The notes: a model not told the origin generated them from the letters alone. 64,000 nucleotides of DNA from Yersinia ruckeri ATCC 29473 (GCF_000754815.1 NZ_KN150747.1:1581908-1645907); one strand, 5' to 3'; counted from the first letter of the stretch, positions 1-10,935 are shown. A program made the numbers and translations.

Positions 1-1
1 G

Positions 2-526
<525 letters not shown>

Positions 527-529
527 CTC

Positions 530-1771
530 ATGGGCCTGAAAAGTTTTTTTGAGAAAATCGAGCACCACTTTGAAGCGGGTGGAAAGCTAGAGAAATACTA
601 TCCGCTGTATGAAGCGGCCGCGACGATCTTTTATACCCAAGGTAACGTGACGCCAGGGGCTTCCCATGTGCGTGATGCTATCGATCTGAAACGTATGATG
701 ATCCTGGTTTGGCTGGCGGTATTCCCTGCTATGTTCTGGGGGATGTATAACGTTGGGCAACAGGCTATTCCGGCACTGAATCATTTGTATTCTGGCGCGG
801 AACTGCAACAGGTTATTGCCAGTGATTGGCATTACTGGTTGGCACAAATGTTGGGCGCTTCTCTGGCTCCTGATGCCGGCTGGGTCAGTATGATGACGCT
901 GGGTGCCGTTTACTTTATACCGATTTATGCCGTGGTATTTTTGGTGGGGGGCTTCTGGGAAGTTCTGTTCGCCATTATCCGTCGGCATGAAATCAACGAG
1001 GGTTTCTTCGTTACTTCCATTCTGTTTTCCCTGATCGTTCCGCCAACCTTGCCGTTGTGGCAGGCAGCGCTGGGGATTACTTTTGGTGTGGTCATCGGTA
1101 AAGAGATTTTTGGTGGCACCGGACGCAACTTCCTCAACCCGGCACTTGCCGGTCGTGCATTCCTGTTTTTCGCCTATCCGGCACAGATCTCCGGTGATCT
1201 GGTATGGAATGCCGCTGATGGTTTCTCTGGTGCAACACCATTATCGCAATGGAGTGTTAACGGTAGTCACAGCCTGATGAACGTCGTAACCGGCCAGCCA
1301 ATCAGCTGGATGGATGCCTTTATGGGCAATCTTCCCGGTTCTATTGGCGAGGTTTCTACGCTGATGATTCTGATCGGCGGAGCCATCATCATGTTCGGCC
1401 GCGTGGCTTCCTGGCGCATTGTTGCCGGAGTTATGATCGGCATGATTATCACAGCCTGCTTGTTTAACTGGATAGGTTCCGCGACCAATCCACTGTTTGC
1501 TATGCCGTGGTACTGGCATTTGGTGCTGGGTGGTTTTGCTTTCGGCATGATATTTATGGCGACCGATCCAGTATCAGCATCCTTTACCAATAAAGGAAAG
1601 TGGTGGTACGGCGGCCTGATTGGCGTGATGTGTGTATTGATCCGAGTAGTCAATCCGGCTTATCCGGAGGGAATGATGCTGGCGATTCTGTTCGCCAACC
1701 TGTTTGCACCACTGTTTGACTATGTGGTTGTTCAGGCCAACATCAAACGGAGGAAAGCCCGTGGCGAGTGA
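530..1771 (+). CDS. nqrB: Na+-NQR subunit B (covalent FMN membrane subunit)
   Basis: A 413-residue polytopic membrane protein, the usual NqrB length. It takes part in sodium translocation and in electron transfer to ubiquinone. The flavin attachment motif SGAT is at residues 233-236; by family knowledge T236 carries FMN through a phosphoester bond made by ApbE, whose gene lies downstream. The N-terminal ~50 residues are hydrophilic, followed by repeated hydrophobic segments. The ATG is 3 bases after the nqrA stop. The 3' end overlaps the nqrC start region (GTG at 1761), which suggests translational coupling. Confidence 0.98.
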   Translation: MGLKSFFEKIEHHFEAGGKLEKYYPLYEAAATIFYTQGNVTPGASHVRDAIDLKRMMILVWLAVFPAMFWGMYNVGQQAIPALNHLYSGAELQQVIASDWHYWLAQMLGASLAPDAGWVSMMTLGAVYFIPIYAVVFLVGGFWEVLFAIIRRHEINEGFFVTSILFSLIVPPTLPLWQAALGITFGVVIGKEIFGGTGRNFLNPALAGRAFLFFAYPAQISGDLVWNAADGFSGATPLSQWSVNGSHSLMNVVTGQPISWMDAFMGNLPGSIGEVSTLMILIGGAIIMFGRVASWRIVAGVMIGMIITACLFNWIGSATNPLFAMPWYWHLVLGGFAFGMIFMATDPVSASFTNKGKWWYGGLIGVMCVLIRVVNPAYPEGMMLAILFANLFAPLFDYVVVQANIKRRKARGE

Positions 1772-2561
1772 TAAACCAAGAAATAATGACACCATTGGCA
1801 AGACGTTGATGGTGGTGGTCCTACTGTGCCTGGTTTGTTCCGTGGTGGTTTCTGGCGCTGCAGTAGGGTTGAAATCCAAACAACAGGAACAGCGTTTGCT
1901 GGATAAGCAACGCAACATTCTGGATGTGGCCGGTTTGCTGCAACCGAGAATGGAAGCCGAGCAGGTCAAACAGGCGTTCACCGCCCGTATTGAGCCGCGT
2001 TTACTGGATTTACAAAGTGGCACTTTTGTCGATATTGATCCGGCCAGCTTTGACCGTTCACAAGCCTTACGTGATGATAATCAGAGTATTGCTCTGACAG
2101 CAGCGCAGGATCGAGCTGGTATTAAACGTCGAGCTAATCTGGTGGAAATTTATCTGGTACGTGATGAGCAGGGTAGAACCAGCGAGATCGTGTTACCGGT
2201 ATATGGTTCCGGCTTGTGGTCGATGATGTATGCCTTTGTAGCAATAGATACTGATGGTAAAACCGTACGCGGCATCAGCTATTACGATCAAGGTGAAACG
2301 CCGGGGTTGGGTGGGGAAGTTGAAAACCCGATCTGGCGTAATCAATGGATTGGTAAGCGGCTGTTTAATGAGCAAGGCGAACCGGCTATTCGCGTAGTCA
2401 AAGGGCGCGCCGATGCTAATGATCCTTACGCCATCGACGGTTTATCCGGTGCGACGCTGACCTCCAACGGGGTGCAGAACACCTTTGATTTTTGGCTGGG
2501 TGAAAACGGTTTTGGCCCGTTCCTGAAAAAAGTGCGCGAAGGAGCGTTAAAAAATGGCTGA
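1761..2561 (+). CDS. nqrC: Na+-NQR subunit C (covalent FMN subunit)
   Basis: A 266-residue protein with one N-terminal membrane helix (about residues 14-36) and a large periplasmic FMN-binding domain. The second SGAT flavinylation motif is at residues 229-232, with T232 as the expected FMN carrier. I chose the GTG at 1761 because GGAGG at 1749-1753 is well spaced for it and the resulting N-terminus is short and hydrophilic. An in-frame ATG at 1704 would bury much of the start inside nqrB. The gene overlaps nqrB by 11 bases and nqrD by 8 bases. Confidence 0.95.
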   Translation: MASDKPRNNDTIGKTLMVVVLLCLVCSVVVSGAAVGLKSKQQEQRLLDKQRNILDVAGLLQPRMEAEQVKQAFTARIEPRLLDLQSGTFVDIDPASFDRSQALRDDNQSIALTAAQDRAGIKRRANLVEIYLVRDEQGRTSEIVLPVYGSGLWSMMYAFVAIDTDGKTVRGISYYDQGETPGLGGEVENPIWRNQWIGKRLFNEQGEPAIRVVKGRADANDPYAIDGLSGATLTSNGVQNTFDFWLGENGFGPFLKKVREGALKNG

Positions 2562-3183
2562 TAGCAAAGAGATTAAACGGGTTTTACTGGGGCCGCTATT
2601 TGACAATAACCCCATTGCATTGCAAATCCTCGGAGTCTGTTCAGCGCTGGCGGTAACCACTAAATTGGAAACTGCACTGGTAATGACGCTGGCGGTGACG
2701 ATGGTGACTGCCTTTTCCAGTTTCTTTATCTCGCTGATTCGAAACCATATTCCTAACAGTGTTCGTATCATCGTTCAGATGGTTATCATTGCATCACTGG
2801 TTATTGTGGTCGATCAGATTCTGCGGGCTTATGCCTATGAAATATCCAAGCAGCTGTCGGTATTCGTTGGCCTGATTATTACCAACTGTATCGTAATGGG
2901 TCGTGCCGAGGCTTATGCCATGAAATCTCCGCCGATTGAGAGCTTTATGGATGGGATTGGTAACGGTCTGGGTTACGGCGTAGTGCTGGTGCTGGTGGGA
3001 TTTGTACGCGAATTGATTGGGTCCGGTAAACTATTTGGCGTTACCGTACTGGAAACGGTACAAAACGGCGGATGGTATCAACCAAACGGGTTGTTCCTGT
3101 TGGCACCTAGCGCGTTCTTTATCATTGGCATGTTGATTTGGGGCTTACGTACCCTGAAACCTGCGCAGATTGAAAAGGAGTAA
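2554..3183 (+). CDS. nqrD: Na+-NQR subunit D
   Basis: A 209-residue integral membrane protein with about six helices, homologous to RnfE-type subunits. C29 and C112 match the cysteines that, together with the pair in NqrE, hold an intramembrane 2Fe-2S cluster in the Vibrio cholerae enzyme. The start codon lies inside the last codons of nqrC (8-base overlap). The stop at 3181-3183 is directly followed by the nqrE leader. Confidence 0.97.
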   Translation: MADSKEIKRVLLGPLFDNNPIALQILGVCSALAVTTKLETALVMTLAVTMVTAFSSFFISLIRNHIPNSVRIIVQMVIIASLVIVVDQILRAYAYEISKQLSVFVGLIITNCIVMGRAEAYAMKSPPIESFMDGIGNGLGYGVVLVLVGFVRELIGSGKLFGVTVLETVQNGGWYQPNGLFLLAPSAFFIIGMLIWGLRTLKPAQIEKE

Positions 3184-3189
3184 TTGACG

Positions 3190-3786
3190 ATGGAACATTA
3201 CATCAGTCTGTTTGTCCGCGCGGTGTTTGTCGAAAATATGGCGTTAGCTTTCTTCCTCGGCATGTGTACCTTCCTCGCGGTATCGAAAAAAGTGTCTACT
3301 GCGTTCGGGCTGGGTATTGCCGTCATCGTAGTGCTGGGCATCGCCGTCCCTGCCAATAATCTGGTTTATAACCTGGTGCTGAGAGATGGCGCGTTGGTGG
3401 AAGGGATCGATCTGAGTTTCCTTAACTTTATCACCTTTATTGGCGTGATCGCCGCTATTGTGCAGGTATTGGAGATGATTCTCGATCGCTACTTCCCGGC
3501 ACTTTATAACGCCTTGGGGATCTTCCTGCCGCTGATTACCGTGAACTGCGCTATTTTTGGTGGCGTATCCTTTATGGCACAACGGGATTATAACTTCCCG
3601 GAATCCATAGTGTATGGGATTGGCTCTGGCGTAGGTTGGATGCTGGCTATCGTCGCGCTAGCCGGTATTCGTGAAAAAATGAAATATGCCGATGTACCGG
3701 GGGGCTTGAAGGGGCTAGGGATTACCTTTGTCACCACCGGGCTGATGGCACTGGGCTTTATGTCCTTCTCCGGTGTGCATCTATAA
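3190..3786 (+). CDS. nqrE: Na+-NQR subunit E
   Basis: A 198-residue hydrophobic subunit, the inverted-topology partner of NqrD and homologous to RnfA. C26 and C120 are the expected cluster ligands shared with NqrD. The ATG at 3190 is preferred over the TTG at 3184 because AGGAG at 3176-3180 is better placed and the length then equals that of other NqrE proteins. It lies within the operon, with nqrF 15 bases downstream. Confidence 0.97.
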   Translation: MEHYISLFVRAVFVENMALAFFLGMCTFLAVSKKVSTAFGLGIAVIVVLGIAVPANNLVYNLVLRDGALVEGIDLSFLNFITFIGVIAAIVQVLEMILDRYFPALYNALGIFLPLITVNCAIFGGVSFMAQRDYNFPESIVYGIGSGVGWMLAIVALAGIREKMKYADVPGGLKGLGITFVTTGLMALGFMSFSGVHL

Positions 3787-3801
3787 AGGCAGGAAGAACT
3801 C

Positions 3802-5025
3802 ATGGAAATAATTCTGGGCGTAGTTATGTTCACTCTCATCGTGCTGGCATTGACGATGATGATTCTTTTCGCCAAATCGAAGTTGGTTAACACCGGTGAT
3901 ATTCAGGTGGAAATCAATGATGACGCGGAAAAAAGCTTTACCGCACCGGCCGGTGACAAATTACTGAATGTGCTCTCTGGGCACGGTATTTTTGTTTCAT
4001 CTGCCTGTGGCGGCGGTGGTTCTTGCGGGCAGTGTCGCGTCACGATAAAAGAAGGTGGTGGCGATATTTTACCGACTGAGCTTTCCCATATCTCCAAACG
4101 TGAAGCTAAAGAAGGTTGCCGTTTGGCTTGTCAGGTCAGCGTGAAGCAAAACCTGAAAATTGAACTGCCGGAAGAGATCTTTGGTGTCAAAAAGTGGACC
4201 TGCGAAGTCATTTCTAATGATAACAAAGCCACCTTTATCAAAGAATTGAAATTAAAAATTCCTGATGGTGATGTCGTGCCATTCCGTGCTGGGGGCTTTA
4301 TTCAAATTGAAGCCGAGCCTCATCATGTGAAGTATGCCGATTTTGATGTTCCGCAAGAGTACCGTGGCGACTGGGATAAATTTAATCTGTTCCGCTTTGA
4401 GTCTGTGGTGACGGAACCTACCGTTCGCGCTTATTCAATGGCCAACTACCCGGATGAGCACGGTATTATCATGCTGAACGTGCGTATTGCTACTCCGCCG
4501 CCGAATGTACCGGATGCGCCTCCGGGCATTATGTCTTCGTATATCTGGTCATTAAAAGCGGGTGATAAGGTAGTGATTTCAGGGCCATTTGGTGAGTTCT
4601 TCGCCAAAGATACCGATGCCGAAATGATCTTTATCGGTGGCGGTGCTGGTATGGCACCGATGCGCTCGCATATCTTCGACCAGCTCAAGCGCCTACATTC
4701 TAAACGCAAAATCAGCTTCTGGTATGGTGCGCGTTCTAAACGTGAAATGTTTTACGAGCAAGATTTTGACCAGTTGCAGGCAGAGAATGACAACTTTAGC
4801 TGGCATGTCGCATTGTCAGATCCTCAACCCGAGGACAATTGGACTGGCTATACTGGATTTATCCACAATGTGTTGCTGGAAAATTATCTGAAGAACCATC
4901 CTGCTCCGGAGGACTGTGAATTTTATATGTGTGGTCCGCCAATGATGAATGCGGCAGTCATTAAGATGCTGAAGGATCTAGGGGTAGAAGATGACAATAT
5001 TATGCTTGATGACTTTGGTGGTTGA
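3802..5025 (+). CDS. nqrF: Na+-NQR subunit F (NADH dehydrogenase subunit)
   Basis: A 407-residue electron-entry subunit. Visible in order are one N-terminal membrane helix (residues ~3-24), a plant-type 2Fe-2S ferredoxin domain with C69, C75, C78 and C110, an FAD domain with an RAYS motif, and an NAD-binding domain with GGGAG followed by a CGPP motif near the C-terminus. It oxidises NADH and passes electrons to the membrane subunits. The stop TGA shares its final A with the ATG at 5025 of the next gene. Confidence 0.98.
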   Translation: MEIILGVVMFTLIVLALTMMILFAKSKLVNTGDIQVEINDDAEKSFTAPAGDKLLNVLSGHGIFVSSACGGGGSCGQCRVTIKEGGGDILPTELSHISKREAKEGCRLACQVSVKQNLKIELPEEIFGVKKWTCEVISNDNKATFIKELKLKIPDGDVVPFRAGGFIQIEAEPHHVKYADFDVPQEYRGDWDKFNLFRFESVVTEPTVRAYSMANYPDEHGIIMLNVRIATPPPNVPDAPPGIMSSYIWSLKAGDKVVISGPFGEFFAKDTDAEMIFIGGGAGMAPMRSHIFDQLKRLHSKRKISFWYGARSKREMFYEQDFDQLQAENDNFSWHVALSDPQPEDNWTGYTGFIHNVLLENYLKNHPAPEDCEFYMCGPPMMNAAVIKMLKDLGVEDDNIMLDDFGG

Positions 5026-6086
5026 TGTTCTGTCTGACAGCGTTCAACAATAATAGGATTATTGTGTATAAAAAGATAACTCTTTGGCTGGTGTTGCTGA
5101 TGGGCGCATCATTGCTGGCGGGCTGTGGGCCTGAACAGGTGAATCTCAAGGGTAAAACCATGGGCACTTATTACTCAATAAAATATGTGAGTGACTCGTC
5201 CAGCCCATCACCGGAACGCCTTCAGGAGGAAATTGATCGAGCCTTGGAACAAGTCAACGACCAAATGTCGACCTATCGACCAAATTCCGAACTGAGCCGT
5301 TTTAATCAAAGCCGGGAAGTGAATAAACCGTTCCCGGTTTCAGCCGCGACAGCCAAAGTCGTGCAGGAAGCGATTCGTATTAATCGACTGACCGATGGTG
5401 CATTGGATGTTACCGTCGGTCCGTTGGTTAATCTTTGGGGATTTGGTCCAGAAGGACGTCCCGATAAAGTGCCTTCTGCCGAAGAATTGGATAAACGCCG
5501 CAGTTGGGTGGGAATAGAAAAGCTTGCTGTGGAAGGTCATGCGTTAATTAAACGTGTTCCTGAGCTGTATGTTGATCTGTCCTCGATTGCAAAAGGCTAT
5601 GGTGTCGATGTGGTTGCGGAATATCTGCAATCACAAAACATCAAAAACTTTATGGTCGATATTGGCGGCGAAGTACGCACCCGTGGGAACAACGGGGAAA
5701 ACAAACCCTGGCGTATCGCGATCGAAAAGCCGGGAGCTGGTGTTGAGCAAAGTGCGCAGGAGATTATCGAACCTGGCAGAATGTCACTGGCAACCTCGGG
5801 TGATTATCGTAACTATTTCGAAGAGAATGGGGTGCGTTATTCTCACACCATAGACCCGGCGACTGGGCGGCCTATCAATCATCGACTGGTTTCAATTACC
5901 GTGTTGAATACCAGTTGTATGACAGCGGACGGTCTCTCTACCGGGCTGGATGTCCTTGGTCCAGAAAAAGGTATGGCGCTGGCCAATCTGCTCGGTATAC
6001 CGGTGTTTATGATTGTCAAAACAGAGAACGGTTTCGAAGAACGCTATTCGAAAGCCTTTGAACCTTTCCTGATAAATCGATCCTAG
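5025..6086 (+). CDS. apbE: FAD:protein FMN transferase ApbE (lipoprotein)
   Basis: This periplasm-facing lipoprotein transfers FMN from FAD onto threonines of SGAT-type motifs; its substrates NqrB and NqrC are encoded just upstream. It has a lipobox ending in LLAGC and then the family start KGKTMGTYYS. The start is uncertain. ATG 5025 makes a TGATG stop/start overlap with nqrF (353 aa). GTG 5064, with GGA upstream, gives a more typical signal peptide of about 21 residues (340 aa). In-operon position with nqrM is the usual arrangement for organisms that mature Na+-NQR. Confidence 0.93.
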   Translation: MFCLTAFNNNRIIVYKKITLWLVLLMGASLLAGCGPEQVNLKGKTMGTYYSIKYVSDSSSPSPERLQEEIDRALEQVNDQMSTYRPNSELSRFNQSREVNKPFPVSAATAKVVQEAIRINRLTDGALDVTVGPLVNLWGFGPEGRPDKVPSAEELDKRRSWVGIEKLAVEGHALIKRVPELYVDLSSIAKGYGVDVVAEYLQSQNIKNFMVDIGGEVRTRGNNGENKPWRIAIEKPGAGVEQSAQEIIEPGRMSLATSGDYRNYFEENGVRYSHTIDPATGRPINHRLVSITVLNTSCMTADGLSTGLDVLGPEKGMALANLLGIPVFMIVKTENGFEERYSKAFEPFLINRS

Positions 6087-6095
6087 GGGGAGTTT

Positions 6096-6323
6096 ATGTT
6101 GACGGTCTTTATCGCTTCTTTTGTCTTCTTTCTTCTGGTGATGGGTGGCATGTCTATTGGCTATGTCATCAAACGTAAGACTTTGCAGGGAAGCTGTGGT
6201 GGGATCAGCACCTTGGGAATGGATAAAGTGTGTGATTGTCCTGAACCTTGTGATTCCCGCAAAAAACGAATGGAAAAGGAAGCTGCTCGCCAGAAAAAAC
6301 TCGATCAGTTCCGTATTCTTTGA
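6096..6323 (+). CDS. nqrM: Na+-NQR maturation protein NqrM
   Basis: A 75-residue protein with one N-terminal membrane helix (residues ~3-25) and a short cytoplasmic tail rich in cysteine (C34, C46, C48, C52) followed by a basic C-terminus. This is the DUF539/NqrM family, shown in Vibrio to be needed for iron delivery to the NqrD/NqrE cluster. A strong AGGGGGAG ribosome site sits 5-12 bases upstream of the ATG. It is the last gene of the nqr unit and ends just before a perfect stem-loop at 6328-6353. Confidence 0.94.
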   Translation: MLTVFIASFVFFLLVMGGMSIGYVIKRKTLQGSCGGISTLGMDKVCDCPEPCDSRKKRMEKEAARQKKLDQFRIL

Positions 6324-6327
6324 CATG

Positions 6328-6353
6328 ACAGCCCGGCGCTATGGCCGGGCTGT
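6328..6353. terminator. Stem-loop between convergent nqrM and GDPD-like gene
   Basis: A perfect 10-bp GC-rich stem (6328-6337 with 6344-6353) and a 6-base loop stand between two converging genes. There is no T run on either side, so it is either a weak bidirectional terminator or a 3'-end stabiliser. Confidence 0.6.
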
Positions 6354-6359
6354 ACTTAC

Positions 6360-7289
6360 CTAGACTTTCTTGTTCAGTATCTTTTTAAACTTTTTGGGCG
6401 AATCGACCATGACTGCATCTACGCCCAACGCTTTGGCTTGTTTGTAATCCTCTTCTCCATTGATACCAAAGAACACTATGTGGGCTTTCCCCTGTGAGCG
6501 GAAACAGTCCATTGCATTTTTATCCCAAGTCAGTTTGGTTTTAGTCTGTGAGTGTCCTTCACCCAGGGTGAATTTTTCTACCACCACCACTTCAACATCA
6601 CGTTTCATTTCCAGCCCGTACCAGCGGCCATGATTAACCGTCGGCAATTTACATTGGTGACCCATAGTAATGTTGACCAATATATCTCGTGTATCATCTC
6701 GGCTTTCAAATCGCTGAATTCTATTGTTGTCGCTTTCCTCTTTATTAACCTTATCTATTTCATCAAGATAAATTTTTTCTGTTGAGTAAACTCGAGTGCG
6801 TTGAAAACCATTGTTTTCTTGTAATGTATTCTTTAGTGCCCGAATAAATTCAGGCGATATCTTTTCAGCATCAGGAGCTTTTATATCAAGATAGAATGTA
6901 TTTTCAGGATATTTAACCAGTACCTCTTTTAATGTGGGGACATAGGCAGAAAATGCTGTGTTATGGATGTGGTTATAACGTTTTGCTGCATCTGCTTTTG
7001 CCAGTTCGGTGGCAGTAAAGTCGCGCACTTTCCCTGATTTATTAGTCAGTTCTTTGAGATCGGATGGCCGGTAGAGTACCGGAATATTATCTTTGGATAA
7101 CTGCAAGGTAATCCAGATAACATCAGCACCGTTATCAAGCGACTTTTTGATCGCTGGAAGCGTATTTTCTGGTGCATCTGCGGTACCTGCCCGATGAGCG
7201 ATAATTTGAGGGTGATGAATAATTGATGTATTAGCTGCAACTGAAATGGAACAGCATAATAAAGTGACTGCCATAATATAATTCCGCAT
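6360..7289 (-). CDS. Exported glycerophosphodiester phosphodiesterase-like protein
   Basis: A 309-residue protein of the GDPD (TIM-barrel) superfamily with an N-terminal signal sequence (about residues 1-19), so probably periplasmic. The hallmark start HRAG (residues 32-35) and ENT (41-43) are present. However, the usual acidic E-x-D metal site is W-I-T (59-61), and the usual second catalytic HD is Y-R-P (73-75). Classical Ca2+/Mg2+-dependent phosphodiesterase activity is therefore doubtful. Start ATG 7289 is preferred because the signal peptide begins there and an AGG lies upstream; an in-frame upstream start adds 13 residues. Monocistronic, convergent with nqrM. Confidence 0.75.
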   Translation of the reverse strand: MRNYIMAVTLLCCSISVAANTSIIHHPQIIAHRAGTADAPENTLPAIKKSLDNGADVIWITLQLSKDNIPVLYRPSDLKELTNKSGKVRDFTATELAKADAAKRYNHIHNTAFSAYVPTLKEVLVKYPENTFYLDIKAPDAEKISPEFIRALKNTLQENNGFQRTRVYSTEKIYLDEIDKVNKEESDNNRIQRFESRDDTRDILVNITMGHQCKLPTVNHGRWYGLEMKRDVEVVVVEKFTLGEGHSQTKTKLTWDKNAMDCFRSQGKAHIVFFGINGEEDYKQAKALGVDAVMVDSPKKFKKILNKKV

Positions 7290-7487
7290 AATATAAGCCT
7301 CGTATAACTCACTAAAATAAGAAAACAATATGCATACATTAAACTTTACATAAATAGTCAGGAGCGTGTGACTTTATCGAATCTAATGCTTTTTTATTAA
7401 AAATAAATGAAAAAATAACGGAAAGCTTAATAACAGTATTCAATCTGGAAATTGGAAATATTTATTGGTGATTAATTTAGGATAATC

Positions 7488-7515
7488 TTGATAATCGTCT
7501 CTTTGGCTGTATACT
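7488..7515 (+). promoter_or_regulatory. Predicted sigma-70 promoter of dinB
   Basis: TTGATA at 7488-7493 and TATACT at 7510-7515 are separated by 16 bases, a good vegetative promoter upstream of dinB. The -10 hexamer lies inside the LexA box, so repressor binding would block polymerase. Confidence 0.6.
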
Positions 7516-7522
7516 TATACAG
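7507..7522 (+). promoter_or_regulatory. LexA (SOS) box upstream of dinB
   Basis: CTGTATACTTATACAG is a perfect CTGT-N8-ACAG SOS box, 25 bases before the dinB start. It agrees with the known LexA control of dinB in enterobacteria. Confidence 0.9.
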
Positions 7523-7547
7523 TAGTTGGTTGTCGGTGGGAGATGAA

Positions 7548-8606
7548 ATGCGCAAAATTATCCATGTTGATATGGACTGCTTTTTTGCAGCTGTAGAGAT
7601 GCGGGATGACCCGAGCCTGCGCGAAATTCCTCTGGCTATTGGCGGTAGTGCTGACCGTCGTGGCGTGATTAGTACGGCGAATTATCCCGCTCGCCGCTAT
7701 GGCGTTCATAGCGCCATGTCTACTGCAATAGCGCTTAAGCTGTGCCCGCAGTTGAAAGTTATTCCTGGGAGGATGGCGGCCTACAAAGAGGTTTCTTTGC
7801 AAATCCGCGAGATATTCTCACGTTATACTTCGCTGATTGAACCTTTATCTCTGGACGAAGCTTATCTGGATGTGTCTGATTGTCAGCAATTCAGCGGTTC
7901 CGCTACTCTGATCGCTCGTCAGATCCGTCAGTCTATTTCTGATGAGTTGCGGCTGACAGCTTCGGCAGGTATTGCGCCGATCAAGTTTCTTGCCAAGATC
8001 GCATCGGACTTGAATAAACCCAATGGACAATATGTGATTACGCCCAATCAGATCCAGCCATTCTTGCAAAACCTTCCTTTGAGTAAAATCCCTGGCGTTG
8101 GCAAGGTTACTGCGAAGCGTTTACAGGATTTGGGACTCACCTATTGCGTGGATATACAACACTATTCACAGGCCAAGCTACTCAAGCGATTTGGCAAGTT
8201 TGGCCAAGTGCTATGGGAACGTTGTCATGGTATTGACGATCGTGAAATTTCTCCCGAACGTTTGCGTAAATCTGTTGGTGTCGAAAGAACGCTGGCACAG
8301 GATATTCACTGCTGGTCTGATTGTGTTGCGGTCATTGAAAAACTTTATCCTGAGTTGGAAATGCGTTTGCGCAAAGTCAGGCCAGACCTGCAAATTGCCC
8401 GACAGGGAGTGAAACTTAAGTTTCAGGATTTTCAGCAAACGACCCAAGAGCATATTTGGTCGGTGTTGAATAAAGAGGATTTATTGCAAGTTGCAAAACA
8501 GGTTTGGCATGAACGGCGCGCTGAGCGAGGCGTTAGGCTGGTGGGATTACAGGTGACTTTGCTGGATCCACAAATTGAACGGCAGTTGTTATTGAATTGG
8601 GAATAG
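7548..8606 (+). CDS. dinB: DNA polymerase IV (Y-family translesion polymerase)
   Basis: A 352-residue error-prone polymerase acting at blocked replication forks. The catalytic acidic residues are visible: D8 in HVDMDCFF, and D103/E104 in SLDEAYLD. The helix-hairpin-helix region [13 protein letters not shown] follows, and the C-terminus holds a hydrophobic QLLL segment fitting a beta-clamp peptide. The ATG at 7548 gives the standard N-terminus [10 protein letters not shown]; the open frame extends further upstream only across the promoter and LexA box. Length matches E. coli Pol IV (351 aa). Confidence 0.97.
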   Translation: MRKIIHVDMDCFFAAVEMRDDPSLREIPLAIGGSADRRGVISTANYPARRYGVHSAMSTAIALKLCPQLKVIPGRMAAYKEVSLQIREIFSRYTSLIEPLSLDEAYLDVSDCQQFSGSATLIARQIRQSISDELRLTASAGIAPIKFLAKIASDLNKPNGQYVITPNQIQPFLQNLPLSKIPGVGKVTAKRLQDLGLTYCVDIQHYSQAKLLKRFGKFGQVLWERCHGIDDREISPERLRKSVGVERTLAQDIHCWSDCVAVIEKLYPELEMRLRKVRPDLQIARQGVKLKFQDFQQTTQEHIWSVLNKEDLLQVAKQVWHERRAERGVRLVGLQVTLLDPQIERQLLLNWE

Positions 8607-8621
8607 CCAAGAAATCACCAT

Positions 8622-8652
8622 AAAAAAACGGCGTGCCCACAGGCAACGCCGT
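8622..8652 (-). terminator. Rho-independent terminator of pepD
   Basis: On the minus strand a GC-rich hairpin (arms 8628-8637 and 8642-8652, one bulged base) is followed by a run of seven T. It lies 26 bases past the pepD stop, between converging dinB and pepD. Confidence 0.85.
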
Positions 8653-8678
8653 CTATATCACTCAATGACTCACCGCGC

Positions 8679-10139
8679 TTATCGGCGTTCAGGAATCGCT
8701 TTCAGCAATGCAGTCAGTAACTGCCAGTATTGGCCTACGCTTTCGATATGTACTTGTTCATCCGGTGAATGTGGGCCGGTCATGGTTGGGCCGATTGAGA
8801 CCATGTCCATCTCCGGGTAAGGTTTTTTGAACAAACCACACTCCAGACCAGCATGAATCACCATGATGTTTGGCGTTTTATTGAACAGTTTTTCATAAGT
8901 TTCCCGCACCAGATGCATAACCGGTGAATTAGCGTCTGGCTGCCAGCCAGGGTAACCACCTTTTGGTGCAGTCTGTGCGCCAGCCAACTGACCCACGGCT
9001 GTCAGCATGCTGACCACATAATCTTTACCGCTGTCGATCAGGGAACGAATCAGGCACATAATTTCAGCCTTGTCTTCTTCCATGGTGACGACGCCCACGT
9101 TCAATGAAGTTTCAACCACGCCTTTTACTTCATCACTCATGCGAATGACACCGTTTGGTGTCGCATTCAGCAATGCCAGCAAACGATGCTGGGTATCCGC
9201 GGTCAGGGCTTTGGCGTTGCTGCTGGTTGGCTCCAGTAACACGGTCAGGTTTTTTTCTACCGTATACAGTTCATTTTTTAGAGTATCCAGATAATTCTGA
9301 GTCAGTGTTTTCAACTGATCCACTTTATCGGCGGCAATGGCCAGGATGGTAGAACCTTCACGAGGAATGGCATTACGCAGAGTGCCGCCATTCAAATCCA
9401 GAATCCGCAGACCCAGCTCAGCTTCATGTTCGAACAGGAAACGAGCCAGCAGTTTGTTGGCATTGCCCAGACCCAAATGAATATCGGCGCCGGAGTGGCC
9501 GCCTTTCAAACCCTTGATGGTCAGTTTCAGCGTTTGATAGCCAGTTGGTACAGCTTCACGCTGTAATGGCAAGGTACTGATAAAATCGATACCACCGGCG
9601 CAACCCATATAGATTTCGCCTTCTTGCTCAGAGTCGGTATTGATCAGAATATCGGCTTTCAACCAGTTAGGCTGAAGCCCGAATGCACCATCCATGCCCG
9701 CTTCTTCGGTCATGGTCAGTAACACTTCCAGCGGACCGTGTTCTACGTTGTCATCAGACAATACTGCCAGCGCTGAAGCCATGCCGATGCCATTATCAGC
9801 GCCCAGCGTGGTGCCACGAGCTTTTACCCATTCACCGTCAATGTAAGGTTGGATAGGATCTTTGGTAAAGTCATGAACAGTGTCGCTATTCTTCTGTGGA
9901 ACCATATCCAAATGGGCTTGTAGCGCCACCGGTTTACGGTTTTCCATACCTTTGGTCGCGGGTTTGCGTAACAGGATGTTGCCTACTTGATCGCGTTCAG
10001 CATGTAAGCTTTTTTCTTTTGCCCAGGCAACGATGTACTGCGCCAGTTCTTCTTCGTGGTAAGAAGGGTGGGGAATAGAACAAATTTTAGCGAAAATATC
10101 CCACAACGGCTGAGGCGAAAGTTTAGACAGTTCAGACAC
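8679..10139 (-). CDS. pepD: Cytosol nonspecific dipeptidase (aminoacyl-histidine dipeptidase, peptidase D)
   Basis: A 486-residue M20-family zinc dipeptidase that splits dipeptides such as carnosine-type Xaa-His. Metal and catalytic motifs are in order: AHLDM, ADNGIG, TEEAGMDG, NTDSEQEG and a C-terminal GPHSPDEQV. Length is that of E. coli PepD (485 aa). The start codon is GTG with AAAGGAG eight bases upstream. It is convergent with dinB and has its own terminator. Confidence 0.97.
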   Translation of the reverse strand: MSELSKLSPQPLWDIFAKICSIPHPSYHEEELAQYIVAWAKEKSLHAERDQVGNILLRKPATKGMENRKPVALQAHLDMVPQKNSDTVHDFTKDPIQPYIDGEWVKARGTTLGADNGIGMASALAVLSDDNVEHGPLEVLLTMTEEAGMDGAFGLQPNWLKADILINTDSEQEGEIYMGCAGGIDFISTLPLQREAVPTGYQTLKLTIKGLKGGHSGADIHLGLGNANKLLARFLFEHEAELGLRILDLNGGTLRNAIPREGSTILAIAADKVDQLKTLTQNYLDTLKNELYTVEKNLTVLLEPTSSNAKALTADTQHRLLALLNATPNGVIRMSDEVKGVVETSLNVGVVTMEEDKAEIMCLIRSLIDSGKDYVVSMLTAVGQLAGAQTAPKGGYPGWQPDANSPVMHLVRETYEKLFNKTPNIMVIHAGLECGLFKKPYPEMDMVSIGPTMTGPHSPDEQVHIESVGQYWQLLTALLKAIPERR

Positions 10140-10433
10140 TGTAAGTCTCCTTTAACAGCATATTCATATAGGAACCAGATTATTGCCGAGGTACCTGAGA
10201 TACTGTAGGTTTTAGGGTTGATAACTAATCACCATTGCTATGGCGCGATCGGTCGAGAATATCACTTTCATTGGCATCGCGCGCGTTTAGCTGCACAATT
10301 CCCACATTCGATTCACTGAATTACCGGGATAATTGCTGGTTTTTATGTCGTTGTCTCACTATAATCTCGCGCAACCTTTTTCCCCCCTTCTAGACATGAC
10401 AAGCCACCTCAACACTGGCTGGGACTACATTTT

Positions 10434-10892
10434 ATGAGCGAAAAATACGTCGTAACTTGGGATATGTTGCAAATGCAAGCCCGCAAGCTGGCCGCGCGTT
10501 TACTTCCTGCAGAACAATGGAAAGGCATCATCGCGGTGAGCCGTGGCGGTCTGGTTCCTAGTGCAATTCTGGCGCGTGAATTGGGTATCCGTCATGTTGA
10601 TACCGTATGTATTTCCAGCTATGACCACAATAACCAGCGCGAGCTGACGGTATTGAAACGGGCTGAAGGTGATGGCGAAGGTTTTATCGTTATTGACGAT
10701 CTGGTCGATACTGGCGGTACGGCGAAAGCGATTCGTGATATGTATCCGAAAGCGCATTTTGTGACGATTTTCGCTAAACCGGCTGGACGCCCTCTGGTTG
10801 ATGACTATGTTGTTGATATTCCTCAAGATACATGGATCGAGCAGCCGTGGGATATGGCCGTGACCTTCGTGGAACCCCTTGGCGGCAAATAA
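10434..10892 (+). CDS. gpt: Xanthine-guanine phosphoribosyltransferase
   Basis: A 152-residue purine salvage enzyme that joins xanthine, guanine or hypoxanthine to PRPP. The type I PRTase PRPP loop [12 protein letters not shown] is at residues 86-97, and the SRGGL segment is at 36-40. Length equals E. coli Gpt. The gene is followed by its own terminator, so it is probably a single-gene unit; a TATAAT at 10360-10365 is a possible -10 element without a convincing -35. Confidence 0.98.
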   Translation: MSEKYVVTWDMLQMQARKLAARLLPAEQWKGIIAVSRGGLVPSAILARELGIRHVDTVCISSYDHNNQRELTVLKRAEGDGEGFIVIDDLVDTGGTAKAIRDMYPKAHFVTIFAKPAGRPLVDDYVVDIPQDTWIEQPWDMAVTFVEPLGGK

Positions 10893-10905
10893 TTTACATA
10901 GCTTT

Positions 10906-10935
10906 AAACGTCCGACGTCGTCGGGCGTTTCATTT
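10906..10935 (+). terminator. Terminator after gpt
   Basis: A hairpin of 10 pairs (arms 10906-10915 and 10921-10930, one G-T pair) leads into a T-rich tail, 14 bases past the gpt stop. Confidence 0.75.

Noticed and set aside
10333-10365. A gpt promoter with TATAAT
   Set aside because: The -10 is perfect, but the nearest TTG-type -35 is 21 bases away; not listed as a promoter.
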